Positions 18,693 to 27,946 of a DNA stretch of 57,290 nt are shown here, piece after piece (the first letter of the stretch is position 1; each line of letters begins with the position of its first letter). The notes beneath the pieces are model-generated. The model was not told the origin of the DNA. It saw nothing but the letters and a program-made list of their open reading frames with translations, and did no database searches. The DNA is from Mucilaginibacter sp. GTDB taxonomy: Bacteria; Bacteroidota; Bacteroidia; Sphingobacteriales; Sphingobacteriaceae. The stretch is taken from contig JANXTT010000023.1 of the NCBI GenBank assembly GCA_025352225.1, forward strand, positions 1-57,290, read 5' to 3'. Both the position numbers and the translations under genes were made by a program.

Positions 18693-19399
18693 GGTGTAGT
18701 TTTGTTAAGCAAGTCTTTTAATGGGTTTCTTCCGTTAATGGTTCCCCATGTTTCTATAGGTTTAAAGCGGGCAAAAAGTTCTTCTTTGTACCAGTTTTCG
18801 TCGCGTGTTTTTTTGATGACTTCGGCATGTTTTACTGACCCATAGGCAAAGCTTTTCACATGCTCCGCACTGTCCCAAATTGAGAAGGTCGCTTGCCTGT
18901 AAACGGGCGCTTCACCAATGCCAATCGAGGTGATGTATCCCGGTGCTATAGTCATGGTTTCAGCAACCTCATCCACATGCGACCAGAAGTTTTTTATGCG
19001 ATTCATTCGGATGGTGGCACGGGTAAGCACTGCAATAGGCCCGTCGTAATCGGTAGCATATGGTTTACCAAATGGCTCTTTACCGTCCCATTTACCGTGG
19101 CTTTGTAAGGGCTCGCATAAAATGGTAAAACGCTCATAAGTTAATGTATTCCACCATCGGGAAACTAATGAGGTTTGTCGGAATTGTTCGTAGTCTTCCC
19201 GCCTATTCCATACGGCTAAAAGGCCCCATTGTTGCCAGTCGGGTGTTAAGTCGAACGTGCCATTATGTCCGCATCCCAATAGTTTCCAAAAAGTACAACC
19301 CTTTTGCATAGCCATAGGTAACCGATGAACAGCCATAGCCAATAAAGCGAATGGAACAAATATTTTTCGGTAGCGAACTATGGTTAGGCTAACTATCAT
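18689..19399 (-). CDS. CrtA / spheroidene-monooxygenase-like protein
   Basis: A 236-residue protein resembling the CrtA family: KGCTFWKLLGCGHNGTFDLTP is split between about 33 and 53, followed by AVLTRATIRMNRIKNFW, SIGIGEAPVYRQATFSIW, EENWYKEELFARF-like text near 205-214, and GTINGRNPL at the end. CrtA enzymes are haem-dependent carotenoid ketolases in phototrophs. No carotenoid genes are nearby here, and the family in Bacteroidota is probably broader, so the substrate is unknown. It has a short hydrophobic N-terminal part (about 13-25) that might interact with the membrane. Confidence 0.72.
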   Translation of the reverse strand: MIVSLTIVRYRKIFVPFALLAMAVHRLPMAMQKGCTFWKLLGCGHNGTFDLTPDWQQWGLLAVWNRREDYEQFRQTSLVSRWWNTLTYERFTILCEPLQSHGKWDGKEPFGKPYATDYDGPIAVLTRATIRMNRIKNFWSHVDEVAETMTIAPGYITSIGIGEAPVYRQATFSIWDSAEHVKSFAYGSVKHAEVIKKTRDENWYKEELFARFKPIETWGTINGRNPLKDLLNKTTP

Positions 19400-19754
19400 T
19401 TAAGCGAAATAAAAGATTATTTATGATATAACTGGTAGTGAAATATAAACAGGGTTGGTAACAGCGTCCAAAAATACTGTATTACATTGAATTACAATAG
19501 AAACATAATATAGACATTTACATGTCTATATTATGTTTCTGAGGTGTTAGAAACGTTATGAGCGTTAAATGGATTTTTAAGTTTCTCAAGAAGATAGTGC
19601 CTCGCTTGAATACTTCAGCAATGATGATCGGCAATATTACAATAGCCAAAAAATTAACCTATCAGATTAATAGAATGTAGATGCGTTCCGATTTTTTATT
19701 CCTATAAAAAAACTAATATTTAATCATGATGCGTATTGGCATTATTCAGAAGAT
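19400..19754. other. 355-base intergenic region with a large palindrome
   Basis: The region lies between the start of the CrtA-like gene and the stop of the DUF2892 gene, both on the minus strand. It contains the perfect 19-bp inverted repeat at 19499-19540. A short forward frame (ATG 19558 to TAG 19680, 40 basic residues) is present but has no ribosome binding site or family match and is not called a gene. The remainder holds nothing recognisable. Confidence 0.6.
19499..19540. repeat. Perfect 19-bp inverted repeat with 4-base loop
   Basis: AGAAACATAATATAGACAT at 19499-19517 is the exact reverse complement of 19522-19540, with loop TTAC. The stem is much longer than a typical terminator and no T-run follows on either strand. 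It may be a structured RNA, a MITE-like remnant, or a bidirectional transcription block. Confidence 0.8.
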
Positions 19755-19970
19755 TTAGTTACCTGTTTTTTTAGCATGGCAAGTATTTAAACCAGTCAAG
19801 GAATAGAGCGGGCAGAAACTTACAAGGCTGGTTAAAACGAATACCGCAGCCAAAACAAGCAAAACTATACCCAAGGTTCCGGTAATAGTATTGGTAAAGT
19901 ATAAAACTGCAAATATTGCAGCCAAAATAAACCGAATGACGCGGTCGGTGTTTCCCATGTTTGTTTTCAT
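19755..19970 (-). CDS. DUF2892 family small inner-membrane protein
   Basis: A 71-residue protein starting MKTNMGNTDRVIRFILAA with two hydrophobic helices and the conserved SLVSFCPLYSLTGLNTC end containing two Cys residues. This is the DUF2892 (YgaP-like membrane segment) family; in YgaP it is fused to a rhodanese domain, suggesting sulfur-transfer chemistry, but the stand-alone protein has no proven activity. It lies upstream of no gene on its own strand within 350 bases. Confidence 0.9.
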   Translation of the reverse strand: MKTNMGNTDRVIRFILAAIFAVLYFTNTITGTLGIVLLVLAAVFVLTSLVSFCPLYSLTGLNTCHAKKTGN

Positions 19971-20029
19971 AGCATTAAATATTGATGGTAAGTAAAAAGT
20001 TAATTATTTGATTTATAACTACTACATAA

Positions 20030-20037
20030 CAAAAGTA
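20030..20037 (-). promoter_or_regulatory. Possible -7 element for the DUF2892 gene
   Basis: On the minus strand this reads TACTTTTG, matching TAnnTTTG, 60 bases upstream of the ATG at 19970. No convincing -33 element is found at the normal spacing, so the assignment is tentative. Confidence 0.3.
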
Positions 20038-20142
20038 GATCTTTTGGAGAGAGATAATATTGATGCTCAACACTTAAGGGAATGATATAAATCACAACTA
20101 AACGTAATTGAAGGTGCAGTGTGCCTTAGCTTTAGCCTTTTT

Positions 20143-22686
20143 TTATTGCTTCCAATCTTCGCTATTTGTTCTATACACAGCATTATTTTTAACAGCCAGC
20201 CTTTTACGCCACTTTATCCCTTCATACCATACCACAGATAAGAAACCAATGCTACTGCTTATTGCCAATTGGAGCACGCTCAACGATTCAAATCCAAAGA
20301 AATTTGCCAGAGGTTTTACATAAATAAGTAGTACGGATACAACGATTGTGATAAGAATGATCAGTAAAACCAAGTTATTTTTATACCTAATGGTAGTGAT
20401 CAATGAATAATAAAATGATCGGTTTACTAAAGTAAGCGATATGTTAGCAGCTATCAAGGTATTGAAAACCATTGTGCGGGTATGGGCCTCATTAAAGCCT
20501 TGATAAACCCCATATTGATAAGCGACTAAAGTACCCACGGTTATCATTAATCCCTGTAAAACGCTAGTTGTTAATTCCTTTCGATTAAAAAAAGTAGTCG
20601 TAAATGGCCTCGGTTTTTGAAGCATCGTATTTTCTTCCATGGGTTCATTTTCATAAATAATGGAACAAGTAGGCCCCATAATCAATTCCAGAAAAATGAT
20701 ATGTACCGGCGAAAAAATATTGGGATAAACCCATCCCAAAGCCAGAGGAATAAAGACAGTTAAAATGATAGGTAAATGTATGGAAATGATATATTGGATG
20801 GCTTTTTTCAGATTGGTATAGATTCTTCTGCCCATGGCAATCGCATTCACCATTTTAGACAGATCATCTTCCAGCAAGATAAGCGACGCCGCCTGTTTGG
20901 CAATTTCAGTACCTTTTTTACCCATCGCAATCCCTATATGGGCTGCTTTCAAGGCTGGTCCATCATTCACGCCATCCCCGGTCATGGCTACAATCTGATT
21001 ATTGGCTTTAAGAGCGTTAATAATCTTCAATTTAGCATCCGGGAACATCCGGATAAAAACATTTATATTTTCAACTTTTACCTGCAGTTCCTTATCAGAT
21101 AATTGCATTAGTTCCTTACCGCTGATACATTTGTCAAACCCTTTAAATTCAATTTTCCGGGCAACAGCTTCGGTAGTTGCAGCGTTATCACCGGTTACTA
21201 TTTTAACAGCAATGCCGGCGTTGTAGAATTGTTGCAGTACGGATTTGATATTCTTTTTTGGTGGATCATAAAAAGCAATCAATCCTTTAAATATACATTG
21301 GAATTCCTGCTGAGTAGCCGGAAAATTGGTACCTGTAAAATTCACTTCTCCAACACCTAATATGCGGTAGCCATCCGCAGCCAATGTTTTAATAGCTTTT
21401 TCTATTTGCTGTTTCTCAGCATTGGTTAGCTCGGAAATTTCTATCAATGCCTCCGGAGCACCTTTCATCGCAATAATTCGCCTGCTATCTTTATTTTCAA
21501 ATAAATGGGTCATCATGGGCGGCTTGCCGTTTAAAGGATACTCGTGGATCATTTTAAAATTCGCCCTTTCATCTTTTATTCCCATTCCTGAATAGGAATC
21601 GTGTAATGCAATTTCCATCGGATCGAAAGGTATAGGCTCACTTGCCCACATAGCTAACGTAATAAGCTCTTTTGAATCGTTACTTAAAGGCTTGTCAGCA
21701 TTGGAGATTTTTTGATCGCTTAGTAAAAAAATGCGTGCTAAACTCATTTTATTCTCCGTGAGTGTCCCTGTTTTATCTGTGCAGATTATTGAGGCGCTGC
21801 CAAGTGTTTCAACAGTCTTCATTTGTTTAACTACAATACCCATTTTCATTAAACGCCAGGCACCTAAAGCCATAAATGTGGTGAATGCTACCGGGATTTC
21901 TTCTGGCAGGATACTCATCGCAAGTGTAAGTGCCTTAATAAGGCTATCTGATAAATTATAAGAATGAAAATAGTTAATAGCCCATACAATGCAAAAAACA
22001 AATGCCCCTGCAATTACCATTTTTTTAACAAAATTGTTAATTTGTATTTCTAAAGGGGTCTTTTCTTCGGTAATATTTTTAAGGCTTTCGCCGATTTTAC
22101 CAAGGCGGGTGTTATTGCCAATAGCGGTTATCGTTGCGATGGCCAATCCGCTTGCAACCGTTGTACCATGAAAAATTAAATTATCTTCTTTAAACGAGTC
22201 TTTATATACAGATAATGATTCACCTGTAAGAATAGATTCGTTTACAGAAAAATCATTGGATTGAACAATTTTACCATCAGCAGTAATAGATGCGCCCTCT
22301 TCAATCATCAGGCTGTCACCCATTACCAGATCAATACTTTTTATTTCTTCAACCCGACCATTTCTGATCACCTTACAAAAAGGGTGGGTAAACACTTTGA
22401 GTTTTTCGATCGCATTGCGGCTTCTGGAATCCTGAATTAAGGAGATTGTGGCTACCAATACAATCGCCGCAGCTAAGAAAATAGCGTCACCCGTTTTTCC
22501 GCTGATAAGATAAATAAGCGAAGTTACCAACAACAAAACAACCATGGGGTCTTTTATCAGGCTTTTTACAGCATCAATTATCCCATTTTCCTTTTTAAAA
22601 GAAATACTGTTTGAACCATACCTCTCCCTGGCTTCAATTACCTGCTCATTTGTTAATCCTTTTACATTGGAGTTATTTACGTGCAT
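20143..22686 (-). CDS. Cation-transporting P-type ATPase, P2-like
   Basis: An 847-residue pump. Order of domains: N-terminal cation-ATPase segment (1-40), M1-M2, actuator domain with TGES (154-157), M3-M4 with PEEIP (261-265; classical Ca pumps have PEGLP), phosphorylation site DKTGTLT (Asp304), hinge TGDGVNDGPALK, and a six-helix C-terminal region containing LELIMGPTCSIIYENEP. The overall form is that of P2 Ca/Mn-type ATPases, but the ion is not decided by these residues. No N-terminal heavy-metal domain is present. It is likely in the same transcript as, or near, the CoA-transferase gene 196 bases upstream. Confidence 0.9.
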   Translation of the reverse strand: MHVNNSNVKGLTNEQVIEARERYGSNSISFKKENGIIDAVKSLIKDPMVVLLLVTSLIYLISGKTGDAIFLAAAIVLVATISLIQDSRSRNAIEKLKVFTHPFCKVIRNGRVEEIKSIDLVMGDSLMIEEGASITADGKIVQSNDFSVNESILTGESLSVYKDSFKEDNLIFHGTTVASGLAIATITAIGNNTRLGKIGESLKNITEEKTPLEIQINNFVKKMVIAGAFVFCIVWAINYFHSYNLSDSLIKALTLAMSILPEEIPVAFTTFMALGAWRLMKMGIVVKQMKTVETLGSASIICTDKTGTLTENKMSLARIFLLSDQKISNADKPLSNDSKELITLAMWASEPIPFDPMEIALHDSYSGMGIKDERANFKMIHEYPLNGKPPMMTHLFENKDSRRIIAMKGAPEALIEISELTNAEKQQIEKAIKTLAADGYRILGVGEVNFTGTNFPATQQEFQCIFKGLIAFYDPPKKNIKSVLQQFYNAGIAVKIVTGDNAATTEAVARKIEFKGFDKCISGKELMQLSDKELQVKVENINVFIRMFPDAKLKIINALKANNQIVAMTGDGVNDGPALKAAHIGIAMGKKGTEIAKQAASLILLEDDLSKMVNAIAMGRRIYTNLKKAIQYIISIHLPIILTVFIPLALGWVYPNIFSPVHIIFLELIMGPTCSIIYENEPMEENTMLQKPRPFTTTFFNRKELTTSVLQGLMITVGTLVAYQYGVYQGFNEAHTRTMVFNTLIAANISLTLVNRSFYYSLITTIRYKNNLVLLIILITIVVSVLLIYVKPLANFFGFESLSVLQLAISSSIGFLSVVWYEGIKWRKRLAVKNNAVYRTNSEDWKQ

Positions 22687-22882
22687 ACATCCGATCTGAA
22701 TGAGTTACTATTACTGTAGGTATTGGTATATAATACTGGGTTTGCATTTATTTATCTCATACGGAATAGTCAATATCGTAATGTAAGGATTGTTCAATAC
22801 TCTGGTATATAAGCCCAAAGTCCTTTTTAGTAATGATATTTTTTATCCACTTTTAGAAAAAGTTTAGAATTATAACCCTTTT

Positions 22883-24160
22883 TTATTTAAACCGGGAATA
22901 AAAAGCTTTGTATAGCATTTCTCTGTGGTTTGGATGCGCAATTTCGATCAGCGCGCGCGCGCGTTGTTTTAAATTTTTGCCAAACAAGTTTACAACACCG
23001 TATTCTGTAACTACCCAGTGTACATTCCCCCGGGTAGTTACCACGCCGGCACCCTCCTTTAAAAAGGGAACAATACGGCTGATGCCCTTGCTTGTTTGCG
23101 AAGGTAAAGCAATGATAGGCTTGCCACCTTCCGACAAAGAGGCTCCCCGGATAAAATCCATCTGGCCGCCGATACCTGAATACTGGTAGGTGCCAATAGA
23201 ATCCGAGCATACCTGACCGGTCAGGTCGATCTCTATCGCGCTGTTGATAGCTGTAACTTTAGGATTCTGCCGGATCATGCTGGTGTCATTCACATAGCTG
23301 ATGTCCATTACCCTTACACCTGGATTGTCATCAACGAAATCGTAGAGCTTACGGGTTCCGGTGATAAATGCCGTAACCGATTTGCCGGTATTCAGCTTTT
23401 TCTGACTATTGTTGATGATTCCACTTTCGATAAGCGGAATAATGCCATCTGAAAACATTTCGGTATGCACCCCCAAATTCTGATGGCTTGTCAGGTTTTT
23501 TAAAACCTGATCAGGTATACTGCCGATCCCTAATTGCAGGGTGGCACCATCTTCCACTAAGGATGCTATATGGTAACCTATCTTTTCAACCGCGTCACTG
23601 ACATCGGAGGCATAGTCAACCTCAGGGAGGGCTGCTTTTTGCCAAACAAGCGCGTCAATTGTTTGCATCGAAATAAAACTATTGCCATGCGTACGGGGCA
23701 TTAAAGGATTCACCTGCGCGATAACATACTTAGCCGTATCAACCGCGGCTCTTGCGATATCTACTGAAGTACCCAGCGAGCAATAACCATGAACATCCGG
23801 CGGAGATACCTGTATCAAAGCCACGTCAATAGGCAAAATATTTTTTCGGAATAACTGAGGGATCTCACTTAAAAATATGGGCACATAATCACCGTCATCA
23901 CTATTAACCACGTCCCTGGTAGCTGCCGAAACAAAAAGAGAATTAAAGAAGAAAGATTTTCGATGTTCGGGGTTATTAAAAGTAACGTCGCCCAGGGTAG
24001 TAATACTAACCAGTTCAACTTTAGTCAATTCCTTGTGCCTGTTTTGCATCGCATGCACAAGGCATACTGGTGTTGCGGCACTGCCATGTATAAATACCCG
24101 GTCTCCGGACTTGATGGTTTTTACCGCTTCCTCCGCCGTGATATATACAGGATCAGACAT
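22883..24160 (-). CDS. Acetyl-CoA hydrolase/transferase family protein (4-hydroxybutyrate CoA-transferase-like)
   Basis: A 425-residue class I CoA-transferase with the usual two halves: N-terminal DRVFIHGSAATP, IQVSPPDVHGYCSLG (about 116-130), then LQLGIGSIPDQVL and LGVHTEMFSDGI (229-240), where Glu234 corresponds to the acyl-accepting Glu of AbfT-like enzymes. The end contains GGQMDFIRGA and VTTRGNVHWVVTEYGVVNLFG, also typical. Acetate or another short acid is the probable co-substrate. Its start overlaps the stop of the 145-residue gene by 8 bases, so the two are co-translated. A run of 13 alternating G/C bases encodes RARA near the C-terminus. Confidence 0.88.
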   Translation of the reverse strand: MSDPVYITAEEAVKTIKSGDRVFIHGSAATPVCLVHAMQNRHKELTKVELVSITTLGDVTFNNPEHRKSFFFNSLFVSAATRDVVNSDDGDYVPIFLSEIPQLFRKNILPIDVALIQVSPPDVHGYCSLGTSVDIARAAVDTAKYVIAQVNPLMPRTHGNSFISMQTIDALVWQKAALPEVDYASDVSDAVEKIGYHIASLVEDGATLQLGIGSIPDQVLKNLTSHQNLGVHTEMFSDGIIPLIESGIINNSQKKLNTGKSVTAFITGTRKLYDFVDDNPGVRVMDISYVNDTSMIRQNPKVTAINSAIEIDLTGQVCSDSIGTYQYSGIGGQMDFIRGASLSEGGKPIIALPSQTSKGISRIVPFLKEGAGVVTTRGNVHWVVTEYGVVNLFGKNLKQRARALIEIAHPNHREMLYKAFYSRFK

Positions 24161-24590
24161 CTTGTTCCGCCTGATTGGAGATTTTTTTCCACATCACCTC
24201 TTCTGCTAAAGAAAAAATGCTTTTTTTAAGCAGTTTGGCAGCGTCGAACAAACTAGACATGTCATTTTCAAGTGTGGTATGTTTTTCAATCAAACTAAGG
24301 CCAATCTTCTTTGCAGGGTCGCTCACATAGGGCTCCATAAATTTTAAATAATCCGTCACTCTTGCGGTAATTTTAAGGCTCTCCCTCTCCAACTGGTCAA
24401 GCATCATAGCATAACCGTCCAGCTTTGTTCCAATTCTAACACCTTGACCCTGAACAAAATATTTACGGATCACATCTTTAAAAAAACGAAGTTCATCAGA
24501 TATAAAATCTATATCTGATAGCCAGTGCTTGCTTGCTAAATAAAGTTCCTGTAATTCCAGTTCGAGTGCTGTGTCTTCTTCTGTTTTCAT
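24153..24590 (-). CDS. Helical protein of unknown function coupled to the CoA-transferase
   Basis: The open frame begins at 24650, but ATG 24590 (MKTEEDTALELELQELYL) is preferred because the upstream residues are hydrophobic and unlike the rest. The 145-residue protein is nearly all amphipathic helix and probably forms a helical bundle or coiled coil. No family is recognised. The stop overlaps the CoA-transferase start by 8 bases. It is divergent from the ABC transporter gene. Confidence 0.65.
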   Translation of the reverse strand: MKTEEDTALELELQELYLASKHWLSDIDFISDELRFFKDVIRKYFVQGQGVRIGTKLDGYAMMLDQLERESLKITARVTDYLKFMEPYVSDPAKKIGLSLIEKHTTLENDMSSLFDAAKLLKKSIFSLAEEVMWKKISNQAEQDV

Positions 24591-24779
24591 GTCAATTATT
24601 TTAATGTAAATCTGCTCAATCCCTGCAGGCAAAAGAATGATGGGGATCATATTTTTGAATGACTTTCATTTAGGGGATTTAGCGACATATGCTCAAGAAA
24701 ATTTTTTACCCGGCGGTGTCATTTTAGGGTTATTATTAATCATAGCTTTGTTTTTTATACAAAAGTACACGCATAACAG

Positions 24780-26603
24780 ATGGCCAAAGTTTCAAATCCT
24801 GATATTTCATTTAAACAACGCCTTTATGCTTTAAAAAATCTGCCTGAGTTCTTCAAGCTGGTATGGCTAAGCAGCCCGTGGAAAACTTCCATTAGTTTTT
24901 TTCTGCGCATTGTTCGTTCGGCTATGCCGGTTGCCTTGCTGTATGTAGGAAAGCTAATTATTGACCAGGTAGTGCAACTAAACCATCATACTGCTGGCGG
25001 CGATCAGCAGGAGTTATGGAAATTAGTTATAATAGAGTTTGGGTTAGCTGTTTTAACAGACGGGCTGAACAGGATGATAAATTTGCTGGATAGCTTATTG
25101 GGCGATCTTTTTTCAAATTATACTTCTATGCGCATTATGCGCCATGCTACAACACTTGATCTGGATCAGTTTGAAGATTCTGTTTTTTATGATAAACTGG
25201 AACGTGCCAGGCAACAAACAGTAGGAAGAACGGTATTATTATCACAAGTGATGAGCCAGATACAAGATTTTATATCTATGGCGTTTTTGATTACCGGGTT
25301 ATTGGCCTTTAATCCCTGGCTAATATTGCTTCTGTTGATCGCCATTATTCCGGCATTTTTAGGGGAGTCTTATTTTAATAGTCAGAATTACGCTTTAACA
25401 CGCAGCCAAACGCCCGAAAGGCGCGAACTGGATTACGTCCGCTATTTAGGTGCCAGTGATGAAACTGCTAAAGAAGTTAAAATATTTGGTTTGGCTGATT
25501 TTATTATCAACCGGTTCAAAACCCTTTCGGATAAATTCTATTCCGATAACCGCAAATTGGCTGTCAAACGCTCTGCATGGGGAACGTTCTTTTCCATTTT
25601 GGGCAGTATGGGATATTACGTGGCCTATGGTTTTATAATTTATCAAACCATAAATGGTAAAACATCAGTCGGCAGCCTTACTTTTCTAGCTGGATCTTTC
25701 AGGCAGCTAAGCAGTTTGATGGAAAACATGCTGACCCGCTTTACTACCGTATCTCAGGGAGCGATTTACCTCAATGATTTTTTAGATTTTTTCGAGATCA
25801 AACCCAAAATAACCGTCGCTGAGAAACCCTTGCTATTTCCAAATCCGATAAGGATAGGCTTCACATTTGAGAATGTGGGCTTTCAGTACCATAATTCGAC
25901 AATGTGGGCTAACCGGCATTTGAATTTTAGTTTGCATCCGGGTGAAAAACTAGCCTTGGTTGGTGAGAACGGTGCTGGTAAAACCACCTTGGTTAAGTTA
26001 CTGGCCCGGCTTTACGATCCTACCGAAGGGCGTATTTTATTAGATGGAAACGACCTTAAAGCATACTCTATTGATGACCTCCGCTTAAATTTAGGTATCA
26101 TCTTTCAGGACTATCTGCGTTATCAAATGACCTTTTCACAAAATATCGCTGTCGGAAACATCAGCGAAATACACAATAAAGCTTTGATTAAAAAGGCGGC
26201 TATGGAAAGCCTGGCTGATGCTTTGGCTGAAAAACTGCCAAATAATTACGACCAATGGTTGGGTAGGCGGTTCAACGATGGTGTAGAATTATCTGGAGGC
26301 GAATGGCAAAAGGTTGCTTTAGCCCGCGCTTACATGAAAGACGCTCAGGTGCTTATTCTGGATGAGCCCACAGCGGCATTAGATGCGAGGGCAGAATACG
26401 AGGTATTTCAGCGGTTTGCTGAATTGACAAAAGGAAAATCAGCGGTATTGATCTCACATCGTTTTTCCACCGCACGGTTGGCGGACAGGATACTGGTATT
26501 GGAAAAAGGGGTTGTCCTTGAAATTGGAACACATGCAGAATTGTTGGATAAGCAGGGACGTTATGCGGAATTGTTCCAATTGCAGGCGATGGGTTACCAG
26601 TAA
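24780..26603 (+). CDS. ABC exporter half-transporter (membrane plus ATPase domain)
   Basis: A 607-residue type I exporter subunit of MsbA-like layout. Six membrane helices lie at about 35-320; the nucleotide-binding domain follows with Walker A GENGAGKTTL (about 395-404), Q-loop GIIFQDYLRYQ, signature LSGGEWQKVALARA (about 504), Walker B VLILDEPTAALD (about 524) and switch His in SHRFSTA. It would work as a homodimer. The substrate (lipid, peptide or drug) cannot be told from sequence, and no accessory protein is next to it. Confidence 0.92.
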   Translation: MAKVSNPDISFKQRLYALKNLPEFFKLVWLSSPWKTSISFFLRIVRSAMPVALLYVGKLIIDQVVQLNHHTAGGDQQELWKLVIIEFGLAVLTDGLNRMINLLDSLLGDLFSNYTSMRIMRHATTLDLDQFEDSVFYDKLERARQQTVGRTVLLSQVMSQIQDFISMAFLITGLLAFNPWLILLLLIAIIPAFLGESYFNSQNYALTRSQTPERRELDYVRYLGASDETAKEVKIFGLADFIINRFKTLSDKFYSDNRKLAVKRSAWGTFFSILGSMGYYVAYGFIIYQTINGKTSVGSLTFLAGSFRQLSSLMENMLTRFTTVSQGAIYLNDFLDFFEIKPKITVAEKPLLFPNPIRIGFTFENVGFQYHNSTMWANRHLNFSLHPGEKLALVGENGAGKTTLVKLLARLYDPTEGRILLDGNDLKAYSIDDLRLNLGIIFQDYLRYQMTFSQNIAVGNISEIHNKALIKKAAMESLADALAEKLPNNYDQWLGRRFNDGVELSGGEWQKVALARAYMKDAQVLILDEPTAALDARAEYEVFQRFAELTKGKSAVLISHRFSTARLADRILVLEKGVVLEIGTHAELLDKQGRYAELFQLQAMGYQ

Positions 26604-26686
26604 CTAGTTTATTACTGTCTGTAAATCGCCTGTTTGCCTTAGGTGATAATCGGCACGGAAATAACAAACAAAATACTCAAATTTAA

Positions 26687-27070
26687 TTATATAACCGGGT
26701 TAACTTTATTGTCATACGTTCCATTTTTAATCATATCGTTTATTGATGCCAGAATTTGTTCTGTACTTACCCAAAAAGTTATATTATGAAACTGTTCATT
26801 ACAGGCCGGGCATTTTGATGCTGAAAAGCTGTCAGACAGGCTAATCAATTCATTTGAACAATTTGGGCATAATGGTTTTAGATCCGTTATTTCGTATTTT
26901 TTAGTACTTGGATGTATTTCGTATGCCCAGCTCCATGTCCAGTTTCCAAATTTATGTGAAGTGAAATTCAACCAGTCGGGCTGCGAATTATCAGACTTTT
27001 CTGATCTTTTAGTTATAAACTTTTCAACAAGCTTATAACATAACGAAATTAATCCTTTACTAGCTTTCAT
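26687..27070 (-). CDS. Zinc-ribbon-containing protein of unknown function
   Basis: A 127-residue protein with a C-terminal four-Cys knuckle pair: CPNC (Cys68, Cys71) and CPAC (Cys87, Cys90), a spacing that fits a structural zinc ribbon. The N-terminal half is basic and then rich in Trp (FGNWTWSWAYEIHP). No family is recognised. It converges with the ABC transporter gene, leaving 83 bases in between. Confidence 0.6.
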   Translation of the reverse strand: MKASKGLISLCYKLVEKFITKRSEKSDNSQPDWLNFTSHKFGNWTWSWAYEIHPSTKKYEITDLKPLCPNCSNELISLSDSFSASKCPACNEQFHNITFWVSTEQILASINDMIKNGTYDNKVNPVI

Positions 27071-27125
27071 ATAAATATATACTTATACCCATTATAACGG
27101 GTATAAAACTTTTAGGTTGTTAACT

Positions 27126-27174
27126 GCAATGTTTAATAATGGGTTACTCTTCTCTACACTATAATAAACATTGC
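27126..27174. repeat. Inverted repeat with 29-base loop upstream of 27362
   Basis: GCAATGTTTA (27126-27135) is the reverse complement of TAAACATTGC (27165-27174). The element lies in the 291-base region between the divergent 26687 and 27362 genes. A dyad operator or a structured leader are possible; no other signal is clear in this region. Confidence 0.4.
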
Positions 27175-27361
27175 TGTAGCTAAAATAGGTATAAATTACA
27201 TACTTGCAACAAAACTTTTTTCCGCTTCGTATACACCTGTAATTAATATCATTAACTATCTCCTGATTATATTTTTAAAAACGATAATAGATGGTTTGGT
27301 TATGATGCAAATTTTAAATTCAACAATTAACAGGCAGCAGATTAATTAAGTAATATAAGTT

Positions 27362-27946
27362 ATGAACAAAAATTCATCAAAAACCATCAACGTTTACTTA
27401 ACATTAGATCAATTAGTGATTAAGGGGTACTTTAATAAACACGATCCTGCTCCAATATATAAGCGACAGTTGAGCCATGAGTTTGCCCAATACATCATGG
27501 AGAATGTAGAATCGGCCAAAAGGTACGATGTTATATTCTATAAATTTAAATGCGCAAACGAAATTGATAAGCAATACGCAGACCCTATGATGTATGCCAT
27601 CCGTAGGCATTTTTCTGATATCAAGAACGAAAAAACAAAGGATTTTAAAAAGTATAAACGCCGTAATGTGGCCTTACTACTTATCAGTACTATTATAGTG
27701 ATGCTTTTCCACTTTTTAATACCATTGATATTAACTTCTGCACAGGGTATTAGTGCAGTAGTTAGTAATAGCCTGGATGTGTTTTCGTGGGTGATTTTAT
27801 GGCACCCCATTGATGAACTTATTTTTAACTGGAACCCGCATTTAAAAGAAATATGTTTATTGAATAAGCTTGCAACTGCTGAGTTAATAATAATGGAAAA
27901 TGAAAAAAAGGTTAATGCTGATAATGTTTTTAGGGTTGTGGCATAA
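27362..27946 (+). CDS. Membrane protein of unknown function
   Basis: A 194-residue protein with a soluble N-terminal part (1-98) and two hydrophobic helices (about 102-122 and 128-150) followed by a short tail. It begins MNKNSSKTINVYLTLDQLVI. No known motif. Its 3' end overlaps the next gene by 47 bases in another frame, a tight coupling that suggests the two work together. Confidence 0.6.
   Translation: MNKNSSKTINVYLTLDQLVIKGYFNKHDPAPIYKRQLSHEFAQYIMENVESAKRYDVIFYKFKCANEIDKQYADPMMYAIRRHFSDIKNEKTKDFKKYKRRNVALLLISTIIVMLFHFLIPLILTSAQGISAVVSNSLDVFSWVILWHPIDELIFNWNPHLKEICLLNKLATAELIIMENEKKVNADNVFRVVA

Noticed and set aside
19558..19680. 40-residue basic ORF after the palindrome
   Set aside because: No ribosome binding site, no family resemblance, and short enough to be chance.
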